DNA of 64,000 nucleotides. It comes from Chengkuizengella sp. SCS-71B. GTDB lineage: Bacteria > Bacillota > Bacilli > Paenibacillales > KCTC-33759. The stretch is from the NCBI RefSeq assembly GCF_040100845.1, contig NZ_JAZHSH010000001.1, positions 868,001-932,000 on the forward strand. Reading direction: 5' to 3'. This document shows, piece by piece, positions 26,178-35,310 of the stretch (the stretch's first letter is position 1; each line of letters opens with the position of its first letter). The notes beneath the pieces are model-generated. The model worked only from the letters and a program-made list of their open reading frames with translations, ran no database searches and was not told the DNA's origin. The position numbers were made by a program, and so were the translations under genes.

Positions 26178-27260
26178 TTGAGTAACAGGGCATACAATTT
26201 TAATGCAGGTCCAGCAGCTCTACCTCTAGAGGTATTGCAAAAAGCACAGGAAGAGTTGGTTGATTATCAAGGGATAGGGATGTCTATAATGGAAATATCC
26301 CATCGCAGCGCAGAGTATGAACAATTAAACGGAGAGACACAGGAATTATTATCAGAACTTCTGAACATCCCGTCTGGATATAAAACTTTATTTTTACAAG
26401 GTGGGGCTAGCACGCAATTTGCAATGATACCATTAAATTTTTTTAATGCTAGTAAAGTATCAAACTATATAATCACAGGAAGTTGGGGTAAAAAAGCATT
26501 AAAAGAGTCCAAGTTAATTGGTGAAACCATCGTATCAGCTCAGCCAGAAAAATTCTCACACATCCCTGATATAACTCAACTTCAGCTTCATAATCATAGT
26601 GCATATTTACACATTACTTCAAACGAAACAATAGAGGGTATTCAATATCAACAATTTCCAGATACCGGAAGCATACCACTGATAGCGGATATGTCTAGTG
26701 ATATATTATGTAGACCTATAGATATATCTCAATTTGGAATGATTTATGCTGGAGCACAAAAAAATCTAGGACCTTCCGGAGTAACTTTGGTTGTTCTCAG
26801 GGAAGATTTATTAGAAGACATCCCTGATCACATTCCAACGATGTTACGGTATGATACGCATATTAATGCAAACTCTTTATATAATACCCCCCCTGTTTAT
26901 TCTGTTTATATGGTGAATTTGGTTTTAAAGTGGATAAAAGAAAAAGGTGGGTTAGATCAAATAGAGAAAATGAATCGTGAAAAAACAAAATTGATCTATG
27001 ATGTGATTGATGAGAGTCAAGGGTTTTATATTGGTACAGTGGATCAAAAGGATCGTTCAATCATGAATATTCCTTTTAGATTAAAAGATGAACAATTGGA
27101 AAAACAGTTTTTGAAACAGTCTCAGGAGAATGGTTTTGTTGGCCTGAAGGGTCATCGAAGTGTTGGAGGGATGAGGGCTTCAACTTATAATGCTGTTCCT
27201 TATGATAGCTGTAAAGCTTTGAGTGAGTTTATGATCGAGTTCCAAAAAAGGAACGGATAA
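26178..27260 (+). CDS. serC: phosphoserine aminotransferase
   Basis: A 360-residue PLP enzyme of serine (and pyridoxal) synthesis, transferring an amino group from glutamate to 3-phosphohydroxypyruvate. Typical text: YNFNAGPAALPLEVL at the start, MEISHRSAEY, FLQGGASTQFAMIP, the PLP lysine in YAGAQKNLGPSG, and GHRSVGGMRASTYNA near the end. Length is normal. It uses a TTG start with AAAGGAGTG at 26161-26169. No serA neighbour is present. A weak AAGGAAGAT/ATCTTCCTT stem lies at 27284-27321. Confidence 0.96.
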   Translation: MSNRAYNFNAGPAALPLEVLQKAQEELVDYQGIGMSIMEISHRSAEYEQLNGETQELLSELLNIPSGYKTLFLQGGASTQFAMIPLNFFNASKVSNYIITGSWGKKALKESKLIGETIVSAQPEKFSHIPDITQLQLHNHSAYLHITSNETIEGIQYQQFPDTGSIPLIADMSSDILCRPIDISQFGMIYAGAQKNLGPSGVTLVVLREDLLEDIPDHIPTMLRYDTHINANSLYNTPPVYSVYMVNLVLKWIKEKGGLDQIEKMNREKTKLIYDVIDESQGFYIGTVDQKDRSIMNIPFRLKDEQLEKQFLKQSQENGFVGLKGHRSVGGMRASTYNAVPYDSCKALSEFMIEFQKRNG

Positions 27261-27395
27261 ATAGAAGAGTAGGTAGAAATGAAAAGGAAGATCGCCTTGA
27301 ATAACTAGACGTATCTTCCTTATTAACTTCATTTATTAATATATTTTAATTTTTTTCGTTTTTATATTTAAATCATATTAATTGTTATTAGTTTA

Positions 27396-27908
27396 TTAAG
27401 GCTCAAAGGGACCTACACGAGTTATAATACAAGTTGATAATACTGCATTTACTGGTACACCTTGAAATATAATATTAAATAGTACAATACCTTCTCCAAC
27501 ATCTAAAATTTCAACGCCAGCTCCTTCAAGTGCAAATAAAGGAATGAGTGCACTTAGACTGACGGTGTCTCCTATACTATTCTTCAATAGTTTTGTGGCT
27601 GGATCTTCGATACACTTACATGCACTATTACTTCTCCTGATAGGAAGCAGCTTAATATCATCTATAATTTCGTCAACAGAAACACCTTTTACTTGAGAAA
27701 TTGGGAAAGATCCGACTGATGTTTCAACAACACAACCTTTCACAGCAATAATTTCGATAGGCTCTATTTCTCCTTGATCATTTACATTAAAGAATTCATT
27801 TTCCGTAGTTAATATAGTAGTTTTACCAACGAGCTGTTGCAATATTTTTTTCATTGGTCTTACACAGCAGTTACAAACTGTATCTCTTTTTTTATGCTTT
27901 ATTTTCAA
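27396..27908 (-). CDS. Cys-containing protein of unknown function
   Basis: A 170-residue protein I do not recognise. It begins basic, then VCNCCVRPMKKILQQLVG, and has further cysteines in AVKGCVVET, SACKCIED and STCIITRV. The middle and C-terminus are beta-rich and hydrophobic without a clear membrane helix. Cys-rich coat or exosporium proteins of spore formers have comparable composition, which is only a suggestion. It is monocistronic, opposite to its neighbours, with GGAGG (27915-27919 region) ahead of the ATG. Confidence 0.6.
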   Translation of the reverse strand: MKIKHKKRDTVCNCCVRPMKKILQQLVGKTTILTTENEFFNVNDQGEIEPIEIIAVKGCVVETSVGSFPISQVKGVSVDEIIDDIKLLPIRRSNSACKCIEDPATKLLKNSIGDTVSLSALIPLFALEGAGVEILDVGEGIVLFNIIFQGVPVNAVLSTCIITRVGPFEP

Positions 27909-28105
27909 ACAGTTTCCCTCCTTTCATAATAGAATATTCATATTCATTATGAAAAGCTTGTGCGCTTGCTCCTCGACAAAAGTGGAAAATTTATTAAGAA
28001 TATATTACCCTACCAAAAAGTTCAAAATTGAAATCTAAAACCTATAAGTAATTACATTAAATATGTGTTAAAATACTGATTAGCTTAAAGTAAAGGTGAG
28101 GTTAT

Positions 28106-28567
28106 ATGATACACGTAGTACTAGTAGAACCAGAGATTCCATCAAATACAGGGAATATAGGAAGAACCTGTGCAGCCACAGGAGCCAGACTGCATCTAGT
28201 TCATCCACTGGGTTTTGAAACAGATGATAAAGCATTAAAAAGAGCTGGATTAGATTATTGGCATGAAGTGGATGTTGAACATCATGAGTCTTTTGAAGCC
28301 CTCCAAGCTAAATATTCAGATCATCGATTTTTCTTTGTAGAAACGAGAACGGATCATTTATATACTGACTTTAAATATCAAGATGGAGATTTTTTTGTTT
28401 TAGGAAAAGAATCGTCCGGTTTGCCTAAGGAAATGTTAGAAGCTAATGAAGAAACCTGTATAAGATTGCCGATGACAGGAATCGTAAGATCACTAAATTT
28501 ATCCAATGTAGCAGCTGTTATTGTTTATGATGCTTTGAGGCAAATAGGCTTTTCAAACATGGATTAG
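28106..28567 (+). CDS. trmL: tRNA (cytidine/uridine-34-2'-O)-methyltransferase
   Basis: A 153-residue SPOUT methyltransferase that modifies the wobble base of leucine tRNAs. It has IHVVLVEPEIPSNTGNIGRT at the N-terminus and the knot-forming segments FFVLGKESSGLPKE and CIRLPMTGIVRSLNLSNVAA, matching TrmL (CspR in older Bacillus naming). Length is normal. Confidence 0.94.
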   Translation: MIHVVLVEPEIPSNTGNIGRTCAATGARLHLVHPLGFETDDKALKRAGLDYWHEVDVEHHESFEALQAKYSDHRFFFVETRTDHLYTDFKYQDGDFFVLGKESSGLPKEMLEANEETCIRLPMTGIVRSLNLSNVAAVIVYDALRQIGFSNMD

Positions 28568-28669
28568 TAGAAGTTATAAAATTAGATAAAAATTAGCGAA
28601 AATAGAAGGAAATTATCGATTTATGTCGAATGTTATTCTAGATAAATTAAAAATGAGGTGAAAATATAT

Positions 28670-28915
28670 ATGAAGCCAATGGGTGTTGTTCGCAAAGTAG
28701 ATCAGCTTGGGCGTATCGTATTACCAAAATCATTACGTAAAAGGTATATGATGAATGAAGGGGACCCAGTAGAAATATTAGTTCAAGGTGATCATATCAT
28801 TTTGGAAAAATATAAACCTAGATGTGTATTCTGCACATCTTCTGATAATGTGGTTGAATACAAAGAAAAATACATCTGCTCTTCTTGCCTAGGTGAAATG
28901 CAACAATTTGTTTAA
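28670..28915 (+). CDS. AbrB-family transcriptional regulator
   Basis: An 81-residue transition-state-type regulator. The N-terminal swapped-hairpin DNA-binding domain reads MGVVRKVDQLGRIVLPKSLR. The C-terminus carries two CxxC pairs (CVFC and CSSC), as in some AbrB/Abh paralogues, possibly binding zinc. The ATG at 28670 suits GAGGTG at 28655-28660; a GTG at 28658 overlaps it. It is probably a global regulator of stationary-phase genes; targets are unknown. Confidence 0.88.
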   Translation: MKPMGVVRKVDQLGRIVLPKSLRKRYMMNEGDPVEILVQGDHIILEKYKPRCVFCTSSDNVVEYKEKYICSSCLGEMQQFV

Positions 28916-28927
28916 TTAGTAAATCAT

Positions 28928-28979
28928 AAAAAAACAAACTCCATTGATTAGAAATAATCATTAGAGTTTGTTTTTTTAA
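28928..28979. terminator. terminator after the abrB-like gene
   Basis: A 14-bp stem containing AACAAACTC and GAGTTTGTT (28928-28941 with 28964-28977) encloses a smaller stem in its loop and ends in a T-run. It could also serve the small minus-strand gene at 29013. Confidence 0.85.
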
Positions 28980-29012
28980 TAACTGGACTTAGTTAAGTTT
29001 TTGAACAACCTC

Positions 29013-29120
29013 TTATAGTCCCTTTGTTTTATCGTCACTAAACGATGAAGTTAACATGGCTGTTAGAAACATTGCAAACACAATAATAACAAGCCAAAAT
29101 GTTGAAGAAAGCAAAAACAT
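29013..29120 (-). CDS. 35-residue single-span membrane protein
   Basis: An AGGAGGTT ribosome site (29127-29134) precedes ATG at 29120. The product is one hydrophobic helix (FWLVIIVFAMFLTAML) with a short polar tail ending DDKTKGL. I do not recognise a family. The ideal ribosome site and clean membrane-helix composition argue for a real small gene. The terminator at 28928-28979 lies just past its stop. Confidence 0.6.
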   Translation of the reverse strand: MFLLSSTFWLVIIVFAMFLTAMLTSSFSDDKTKGL

Positions 29121-29259
29121 GAACTTAACCTCCTAGGCGGTAACATAAACAGTTAAATATATTATACCCAAGTAAATATAAAAAACCAATGTGAAATTTC
29201 GAATTTTTAATGAATGTTGACTTAAAACTTTATGAAAATTCACTTATTAATATATCCAT

Positions 29260-30327
29260 TCACTTAAAAAATAAAAAATGAGTGGGTATCGGCCTTAGGT
29301 TCCCGCTGCTAGGTTGGTTTATGATACTACCATTTAATACTAATGAAGTAGAACCGCCTCCATCAAGGTTGTAAGCATCAATCACACCTAATTCCATTAA
29401 TTTATCCTGCAGTTCTACTAATGACGCGCCATAATTTCCTTGTGTATCTTGACCTTCAGTTATTAAAAATAATAAGTGATCATTTTTATAGTTGGCAATT
29501 ACGGTCCGAGCTGCTCTCTTAGGAGAAGTTAACCATTTATGTGGAATGGTTTGTTTATTTTGGTTTTGAATTAAAATTGGGACAAAACTAGCACCAAACC
29601 TGGGTTGAAGTTGATCTAAGTAAGATTTTTGCTGAAACTTACCCCCAATTAATTTTCCTTTATCGTTGATACCTGCAAAAAATAAGTCTTTAAAACTCTT
29701 TTCAAACCCTGTAACATAATTACCATCCACTATCGTGGTGCTCAAAGGATAACGTTTTCCTGTACGAAAATCATCAGCAAATCCTCCTGCATTGATGCCT
29801 GCTATGGCTCCAGTTCTTTGTACAGCTTGTAAAGTCGTTTCGCTTTTACCAAGTTCATTCTTTGCTAATACCATATCCATACCATCCATTGATTTTAGCT
29901 CAACTTTTAAAGCATAACCTCTATAATGATCTTCAACGATATTAAATAACTTCAAATCAATTTTATCTGATCGAATATGTTTAATAGGGGACCCTAATTT
30001 GCTTAGAATTCTTTTGTCATATATGATTCCAGGTTTATTTACCTGTGCAAAAGCTATATTAACAAGTTGATTTGCAGTTTCAGCGCTTTGATTATAGATT
30101 TGAAACAAGTTAGAAAGGGAAGAATGAATTACATTTATTTGGATTTTTGCTTCGTTTAAATCTAATAACATTCCCTCTGATTGTTCTTTAATAGAAACAG
30201 TTGATACAGGTGCTAATCGCGGCTCAGAAATCTTAATTTGAATAGTTGAAATATATAATAAAATGAAAGCACCTAAAAAAGGAGCAATAGCTAAAATTAT
30301 TGTTTTATTTATAGATGTATATTTCAT
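29260..30327 (-). CDS. phosphodiester glycosidase (NAGPA-domain) protein, membrane anchored
   Basis: A 355-residue protein with an N-terminal membrane helix (about 8-27) and an extracellular C-terminal NAGPA-type domain (about 140-355). Family text: GAIAGINAGGF, PLSTTIVDGN, FGASFVPILIQ, RAARTVIANYKNDHLLFL and the terminal AYNLDGGGSTSLVLNG. In bacteria this domain is associated with cell-wall or exopolysaccharide phosphodiester sugars; the substrate here is unknown. Its start overlaps the stop of the upstream coiled-coil gene by four bases, implying translational coupling. Confidence 0.85.
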   Translation of the reverse strand: MKYTSINKTIILAIAPFLGAFILLYISTIQIKISEPRLAPVSTVSIKEQSEGMLLDLNEAKIQINVIHSSLSNLFQIYNQSAETANQLVNIAFAQVNKPGIIYDKRILSKLGSPIKHIRSDKIDLKLFNIVEDHYRGYALKVELKSMDGMDMVLAKNELGKSETTLQAVQRTGAIAGINAGGFADDFRTGKRYPLSTTIVDGNYVTGFEKSFKDLFFAGINDKGKLIGGKFQQKSYLDQLQPRFGASFVPILIQNQNKQTIPHKWLTSPKRAARTVIANYKNDHLLFLITEGQDTQGNYGASLVELQDKLMELGVIDAYNLDGGGSTSLVLNGSIINQPSSGNLRPIPTHFLFFK

Positions 30328-30716
30328 TTAATAAGATCCAATTCTTGCTGCAATTTGTTTAGCTGGTCTTTTAATTGGAGTAATTGAGAATAAAGTTGAT
30401 TACTGTTGTCTGTTTGGTCGTTCGTACTGTCCTTAGTGAAACTTAATAATTCATTAAAGGAATTGATTTGCTCTTGAAGAGCTTCAATGTCTATCAGAAT
30501 GTTACTTTCCATAACACTAATTTGTTCATTAACATCTGATTGTACATTTGAAAGTTGATTTTCCATTTGATTTGATAAGTCCGATACTATTTGTTGTTTT
30601 AAATGCTCGATGTATATTTTACTACCAAATATTCCACTGCTGATTAAGAATGCCCAGAGCAAGAAATATGAGATGATACTTAGCCATTTATTTCTTTTCT
30701 TTTTTTTCTCATTCAT
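30324..30716 (-). CDS. membrane-anchored coiled-coil protein
   Basis: A 130-residue protein with a Lys-rich N-terminus, one membrane helix (about 12-32) and an extracellular coiled coil (about 38-130, with Leu/Ile spacing as in LYSQLLQLKDQLNKLQQELD). The ATG at 30716 suits the GAGG site; a GTG at 30728 overlaps it. The next gene overlaps by four bases, so the two probably act together, the coiled coil perhaps scaffolding the glycosidase at the membrane. No known family was recognised. Confidence 0.72.
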   Translation of the reverse strand: MNEKKKKRNKWLSIISYFLLWAFLISSGIFGSKIYIEHLKQQIVSDLSNQMENQLSNVQSDVNEQISVMESNILIDIEALQEQINSFNELLSFTKDSTNDQTDNSNQLYSQLLQLKDQLNKLQQELDLIK

Positions 30717-30947
30717 CAGTATCTTCACCTCGATGTCTATAATTTTAAGTTAGTCTATTTACTAGTATACTAGATTTTTGTGAGACCAAAAAGCGAAGAA
30801 TAATTAGAAATATACAATCATAAACATTTTAGAGGTCCTAAATTTGTAAAAACAAACATAATTGCTAGTTTCATAGGGCTTGGTTAAATTTTTTAGGGGA
30901 CAAAAGAATATTTTTACTAGTCTTTTGCGGTTTCTTTGAAAAAAAAC

Positions 30948-30976
30948 TTTACTTATCTAATTCATTGCCTTATAAT
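30948..30976 (+). promoter_or_regulatory. predicted promoter of the TSUP gene
   Basis: TTTACT (30948-30953) and a perfect TATAAT (30971-30976) are 17 bases apart, 38 bases before the start codon. Confidence 0.6.
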
Positions 30977-31013
30977 CCTATGTAAATACTCGGAATTACT
31001 TGGGGTGTAGCTT

Positions 31014-31784
31014 ATGGGGTTTGGAATAGAGATGACTATACTTGGACTCGTTGTCGGGTTTTTAGTAGGATTAACTGGGGTAGGAGGAGCTGCATTATTA
31101 ACTCCAATTATGATTATGCTCGGAGTCCCTGCAACCATCGCTGTGGGAACCGACTTGTTTTATAATGCAATTACAAAAATGTTTGGAGCTATCCAGCATT
31201 TTAGACAGAAAACGATCAATTTGAAGCTAGTGAAATTTTTTGCTATAGGTAGTATCCCAGGAGCAATAACGGCGGTAGGAGTCCTCCAGTTATTTGAGAA
31301 CTTTTTTCAAAATCAAGAATCAATCATTAGAACGTCTTTAGGAGTGATGTTAATTATCATCGCTTTGGCAACCATTTTCAGACAAATCTTTGATAAAAGA
31401 TGGAGAGAAAATCGTTGGCAAAAGAAACCACTTGAAGAGAAAAAGGTGCTAACAATTACAATTGGTTTTATTTTGGGATTTTTGGTTGGACTAACTTCAA
31501 TAGGCTCTGGCTCTCTTTTTGCTTTAGCACTACTTTATTTATATAAATTAAAGGGTTCAGAAATTGTAGGTACAGACATTGCTCATGCTTTATTACTTGT
31601 CTCAGTGGCAGGATTTTTACATGCAGGATTAGGCAATGTTGATTACCTTCTAACTTTAAAGTTATTATTAGGATCAATACCTGGTGTGTTAATTGGCAGT
31701 ACGTTATCAGCGAAAGTACCTACCAAACCATTAAGAACCATTTTAGCAACAATTATATTATTTAGTGGAATAAAAATGATATAA
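31014..31784 (+). CDS. TSUP-family membrane permease
   Basis: A 256-residue protein of the TauE/SafE (TSUP, DUF81) family. About seven to eight hydrophobic helices in two halves, each starting with the family's Gly-rich motif: LVVGFLVGLTGVGGAALLTP and later GFLVGLTSIGSGSLFALA. Members move organosulfur anions or sulfite; the substrate here is not readable. It is monocistronic with its own promoter and terminator. Confidence 0.87.
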   Translation: MGFGIEMTILGLVVGFLVGLTGVGGAALLTPIMIMLGVPATIAVGTDLFYNAITKMFGAIQHFRQKTINLKLVKFFAIGSIPGAITAVGVLQLFENFFQNQESIIRTSLGVMLIIIALATIFRQIFDKRWRENRWQKKPLEEKKVLTITIGFILGFLVGLTSIGSGSLFALALLYLYKLKGSEIVGTDIAHALLLVSVAGFLHAGLGNVDYLLTLKLLLGSIPGVLIGSTLSAKVPTKPLRTILATIILFSGIKMI

Positions 31785-31787
31785 ATT

Positions 31788-31828
31788 AAAAACACTGATA
31801 TAAAGTAACCTTACTTCTCAGTGTTTTT
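31788..31828 (+). terminator. terminator after the TSUP gene
   Basis: AAAAACACTGA and TCAGTGTTTTT form the stem, followed by more T residues. The next gene starts about 36 bases later. Confidence 0.85.
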
Positions 31829-31863
31829 TTGTGCGTATAAATACAAGAAAGGGAAGAATCATT

Positions 31864-32775
31864 TTGGATATGTTATACGATTGTATTATCATTGGTGGTG
31901 GGATAGCTGGATTACAAGCTGCTATTCAATTAGGTAGATATGAACACGATGTTCTTGTGATTGATAAAGGTGAAGGAAGATCAACTTTATGTAAAGGGTA
32001 TCATAACTTATTAGGATGGCCCAATGGTATATCGGGTTCGAAACTAAGAGAACTTGGTAAAAACCATGCCGAAAGTTTAGATGTTGAATTTTTGCATGGT
32101 GAGGTGATTCAAGCAGAAAAAAAGATGAAACAGTTTCACATTTATTTAAAAGATGATCAACAAGTATATAAAGGCAAGACTTTATTGCTTGCAACTGGAA
32201 TTTTAGATCGCATGCCTGATATTCCTGACTTAATTTCATGTTTAGGGTTATCTGTTTACGTATGTCCAGATTGTGATGGTTATGAGGTGAAAAATAAAAA
32301 AACCATTATATTGGGAGCTGGTGAGGTTGGGGCTAATATGGCATTTGCTTTAAATCGTTGGACAGATGAATTAGTTTATATCAATCATGAACAAAAACAG
32401 GTGAGTCCACAAATTAGAAAAAAATTAGATGAGATTAAAATTCACTATATAGAAGAGCCTTTTGAAAAAGTGTTGGAGGTTAGAGGGATGATTTATGGCG
32501 TTGTTTTAATGAGTGGGGAAGTGATCCATTGTGAAAGAGGTTTTGTTGCTTTTGGCGGAAATGACGTAAAATCTTCTCTTGCTTCACAATTAGGTGTTGA
32601 AAGGCTGGAAAATAAACATATTATAACCGATCCACGAACAAAAATGACAAATGTAAAACATGTATGGTCAGCTGGAGATGTGAATGTTCACTCAGAGCAA
32701 GTGTCAATAGCTATGGGAGAAGGCTCTCAAGCAGCGATTTGGATACACAAATCAGTGGTGAATAATTCCTTTTGA
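31864..32775 (+). CDS. thioredoxin-reductase-like FAD/NAD(P) oxidoreductase
   Basis: A 303-residue flavoprotein. The FAD site is CIIIGGGIAGLQAAIQLGRY, the redox pair is CPDC in YVCPDCDGYEV, a second nucleotide site is IILGAGEVGANMAFAL, and the C-terminal VWSAGDVNVHSEQVSIAMGEG is typical of the fold. It is slightly shorter than TrxB and diverged in the middle, so it may reduce something other than thioredoxin. TTG 31864 best suits the GAAAGGG site near 31848-31853; ATG 31870 is the alternative. Confidence 0.82.
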   Translation: MDMLYDCIIIGGGIAGLQAAIQLGRYEHDVLVIDKGEGRSTLCKGYHNLLGWPNGISGSKLRELGKNHAESLDVEFLHGEVIQAEKKMKQFHIYLKDDQQVYKGKTLLLATGILDRMPDIPDLISCLGLSVYVCPDCDGYEVKNKKTIILGAGEVGANMAFALNRWTDELVYINHEQKQVSPQIRKKLDEIKIHYIEEPFEKVLEVRGMIYGVVLMSGEVIHCERGFVAFGGNDVKSSLASQLGVERLENKHIITDPRTKMTNVKHVWSAGDVNVHSEQVSIAMGEGSQAAIWIHKSVVNNSF

Positions 32776-32858
32776 CAATTGACAATCTAATAGAGGTAGT
32801 TCAAAAGTTTCCTTGAACACTATAAATAATGACCACAAATTTTAAGGAGGTAATAAAA

Positions 32859-32996
32859 ATGCATAATGAAAATCAAGAGGAAGAAAATGTACAAATAAAT
32901 AAAAATGAGCAATCTCCAAAACAGAAGGATGATGAAGCAATTCAAACTTTAAAAGCAGAAATAGAAGAAAATGATGAAAACCCTAGAGAATGTTAG
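32859..32996 (+). CDS. 45-residue acidic hypothetical protein
   Basis: AAGGAGG precedes ATG 32859. The product is highly charged and Asn/Gln/Glu-rich (QEEENVQINKNEQS), with a helix-like middle and a terminal Cys (ENPREC). No family was recognised. The strong ribosome site is the main support. Confidence 0.55.
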   Translation: MHNENQEEENVQINKNEQSPKQKDDEAIQTLKAEIEENDENPREC

Positions 32997-33148
32997 GCTT
33001 TTCCTATAATTAAACATTTAAAAGAAACATAAATTTCTCGTCAACATCCTCTCACTTTTTGCATAAATATTATTACGAATCATTTTTTTCCTTTCGTAGT
33101 TGTTACCTATTTATTGCAATGCCCATGATGAGTTGGGAGGAGTGAAAC

Positions 33149-35044
33149 ATGGATATATTTAAGAGGATCACTAGCCATCGGGCAGATGAGGAGAAGTTGA
33201 ATTGGTCTGGCACCTTCAAGGATTACATCGACATTGTTCGTCAAAACCCTAAAGTATCAAGAACTGCTCATGCAAGAGTATATGATATGATTGCTTCACA
33301 TGGCGTGACAGAAAAGAATGGAAAGAGAATATATAAATTTTTTGAAAAAGAAATTTTTGGATTAAATAAAACTCTAGAAAAATTAACAGAAGAGTATTTT
33401 CATTCAGCTGCACGCAGATTAGATGTGCGAAAAAGAATATTGTTGCTAATGGGTCCTGTGAGTGGAGGGAAATCCACACTTGTGATGATGTTAAAACGTG
33501 GATTAGAGCAATACTCACGTACGGATGAAGGGGCGCTATATGGAATTAAAGACTGCCCTATGTACGAAGAACCTTTACATCTAATCCCCCATGAACTCAG
33601 ACCAGACATTGAAAAAGAATTAAATGTAAGAATTGAAGGTAATTTATGCCCATCATGCCAAATGCGTTTAAGAACAGAGTATAATGGAGTTATAGAGAAC
33701 GTTGAGGTTGAAAGAATTACATTGTCAGAAGATAAGCGTGTTGGGATTGGTACTTTTAGTCCATCTGATCCAAAATCTCAAGATATTGCGGACTTAACTG
33801 GTAGTATAGATTTTTCTACTATAACTGAATTTGGTTCTGAATCTGATCCAAGAGCATATCGTTTTGACGGGGAACTGAACAAGGCAAATCGAGGAATGAT
33901 GGAATTTCAAGAAATGTTGAAATGTGACGAGAAATTTTTGTGGAATTTACTTTCACTCACACAAGAAGGGAATTTTAAAGCAGGAAGATTTGCATTAATT
34001 TCAGCAGATGAGTTGATTGTTGCTCATACAAATGAATCTGAATATAAAGCCTTTATATCAAACAAAAAAAATGAAGCCCTTCAATCAAGAATGATTATTA
34101 TGCCTGTTCCTTATAACTTACAAGTTACTCAAGAAGAAAAAATATATCATAAATTAATTAATCAAGGTGATGTAGGTCACATTCATATTGCACCTCATAC
34201 CTTAAAAACAGCTAGTATTTTTTCTATTCTGACCAGATTAAAAGAAACGAAAAAACAAGGTATGGATTTCATTAAAAAAATGAGAATGTATGATGGTGAA
34301 TCTGTTGAAGGGTTCAAAGATGCTGATTTAAAAGAAATGCAAAATGAATATGATGAAGAAGGAATGACAGGTATTGATCCAAGATATGTAGTGAATCGTA
34401 TTTCAAGTGCGCTCATACGGCAGGATATAAACTGTATAAATGCACTGGATGTGCTCAGATCGTTGAAAGATGGATTAGATCAACATTCTTCTATCACTAA
34501 AGAAGAAAAAGAGCGATATCTGAATTTTATTTCATTAGCTAGAAAAGAGTACGATGAACTTGCTAAAAAAGAATTACAAAAAGCTTTCGTTTATTCATTT
34601 GAGGAATCTGCAAAAACATTATTTGAGAATTATTTAGACAATATAGAGGCATTTTGCAATCATAATAAAATAAAAGATCCTATAACAGATGAAGAATTAG
34701 AGCCTGATGAACGTTTAATGCGATCAATTGAAGAGCAGATCGGTATTTCAGAAAATGCTAAAAAGGCATTTCGTGAGGAAATTTTGATTAGAATGTCTTC
34801 TTTTTCAAGAAAAAATAAAAAGTTTGATTATAGTAGTCATGAACGTCTAAAGGAAGCGATTGAGAAAAAATTGTTTGCTGATTTAAAGGATATTGTTAAA
34901 ATTACAACTTCAACAAAGACACCGGATGAAAAACAATTGAAAAAAATTAATGAAGTATCAAAAAGATTAATTGAAGAACATGGGTATTGTTCAATATGTG
35001 CAAATGAAATGTTAAGATATGTAGGTAGTTTATTGAATCGATAA
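33149..35044 (+). CDS. prkA: PrkA-family serine protein kinase / AAA protein
   Basis: A 631-residue protein of the PrkA family, required for normal sporulation in Bacillus. It has an AAA module with Walker A GPVSGGKST near residue 100, a substrate loop with CPMYEEPLHLIP, a Walker B-type segment, and a C-terminal kinase-like region. CPSCQMRL in the middle is typical of the family. Length is normal. In B. subtilis yhbH follows prkA; here a terminator follows and yhbH is absent from the window. Confidence 0.95.
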   Translation: MDIFKRITSHRADEEKLNWSGTFKDYIDIVRQNPKVSRTAHARVYDMIASHGVTEKNGKRIYKFFEKEIFGLNKTLEKLTEEYFHSAARRLDVRKRILLLMGPVSGGKSTLVMMLKRGLEQYSRTDEGALYGIKDCPMYEEPLHLIPHELRPDIEKELNVRIEGNLCPSCQMRLRTEYNGVIENVEVERITLSEDKRVGIGTFSPSDPKSQDIADLTGSIDFSTITEFGSESDPRAYRFDGELNKANRGMMEFQEMLKCDEKFLWNLLSLTQEGNFKAGRFALISADELIVAHTNESEYKAFISNKKNEALQSRMIIMPVPYNLQVTQEEKIYHKLINQGDVGHIHIAPHTLKTASIFSILTRLKETKKQGMDFIKKMRMYDGESVEGFKDADLKEMQNEYDEEGMTGIDPRYVVNRISSALIRQDINCINALDVLRSLKDGLDQHSSITKEEKERYLNFISLARKEYDELAKKELQKAFVYSFEESAKTLFENYLDNIEAFCNHNKIKDPITDEELEPDERLMRSIEEQIGISENAKKAFREEILIRMSSFSRKNKKFDYSSHERLKEAIEKKLFADLKDIVKITTSTKTPDEKQLKKINEVSKRLIEEHGYCSICANEMLRYVGSLLNR

Positions 35045-35077
35045 ATAAAGTTCACTAGAAATGTTCACTAAAAAATT

Positions 35078-35118
35078 AAAAGAACCGTCCGATGGTATTT
35101 TTCGAACGGTTCTTTTGC
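35078..35118 (+). terminator. terminator after prkA
   Basis: AAAAGAACCGT (35078-35088) pairs with ACGGTTCTTTT (35106-35116). The following 190 bases to the kinase gene hold no gene. Confidence 0.85.
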
Positions 35119-35310
35119 TTATTGTAAACAGAGCTTTAGTATATTATAATTTGAGGTTCCATTTAGTTAACGATGATGATTCGTTTCTAATTTGACAGAA
35201 GGAAACACAAGGACTAAGCTAAAGTTGTAGTATTATCATTCAGTTTTTTCAAATTATTAATATAATAAATGAATTCGATTTCTTAAGCAAATTGGGGGTG
35301 AGTAAGTAAG

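Noticed and set aside
35120-35310. Clear promoter or cre site before the YesM-type kinase
   Set aside because: TTGACA near 35200 has no acceptable -10 at proper distance and no sequence there fits the cre consensus.
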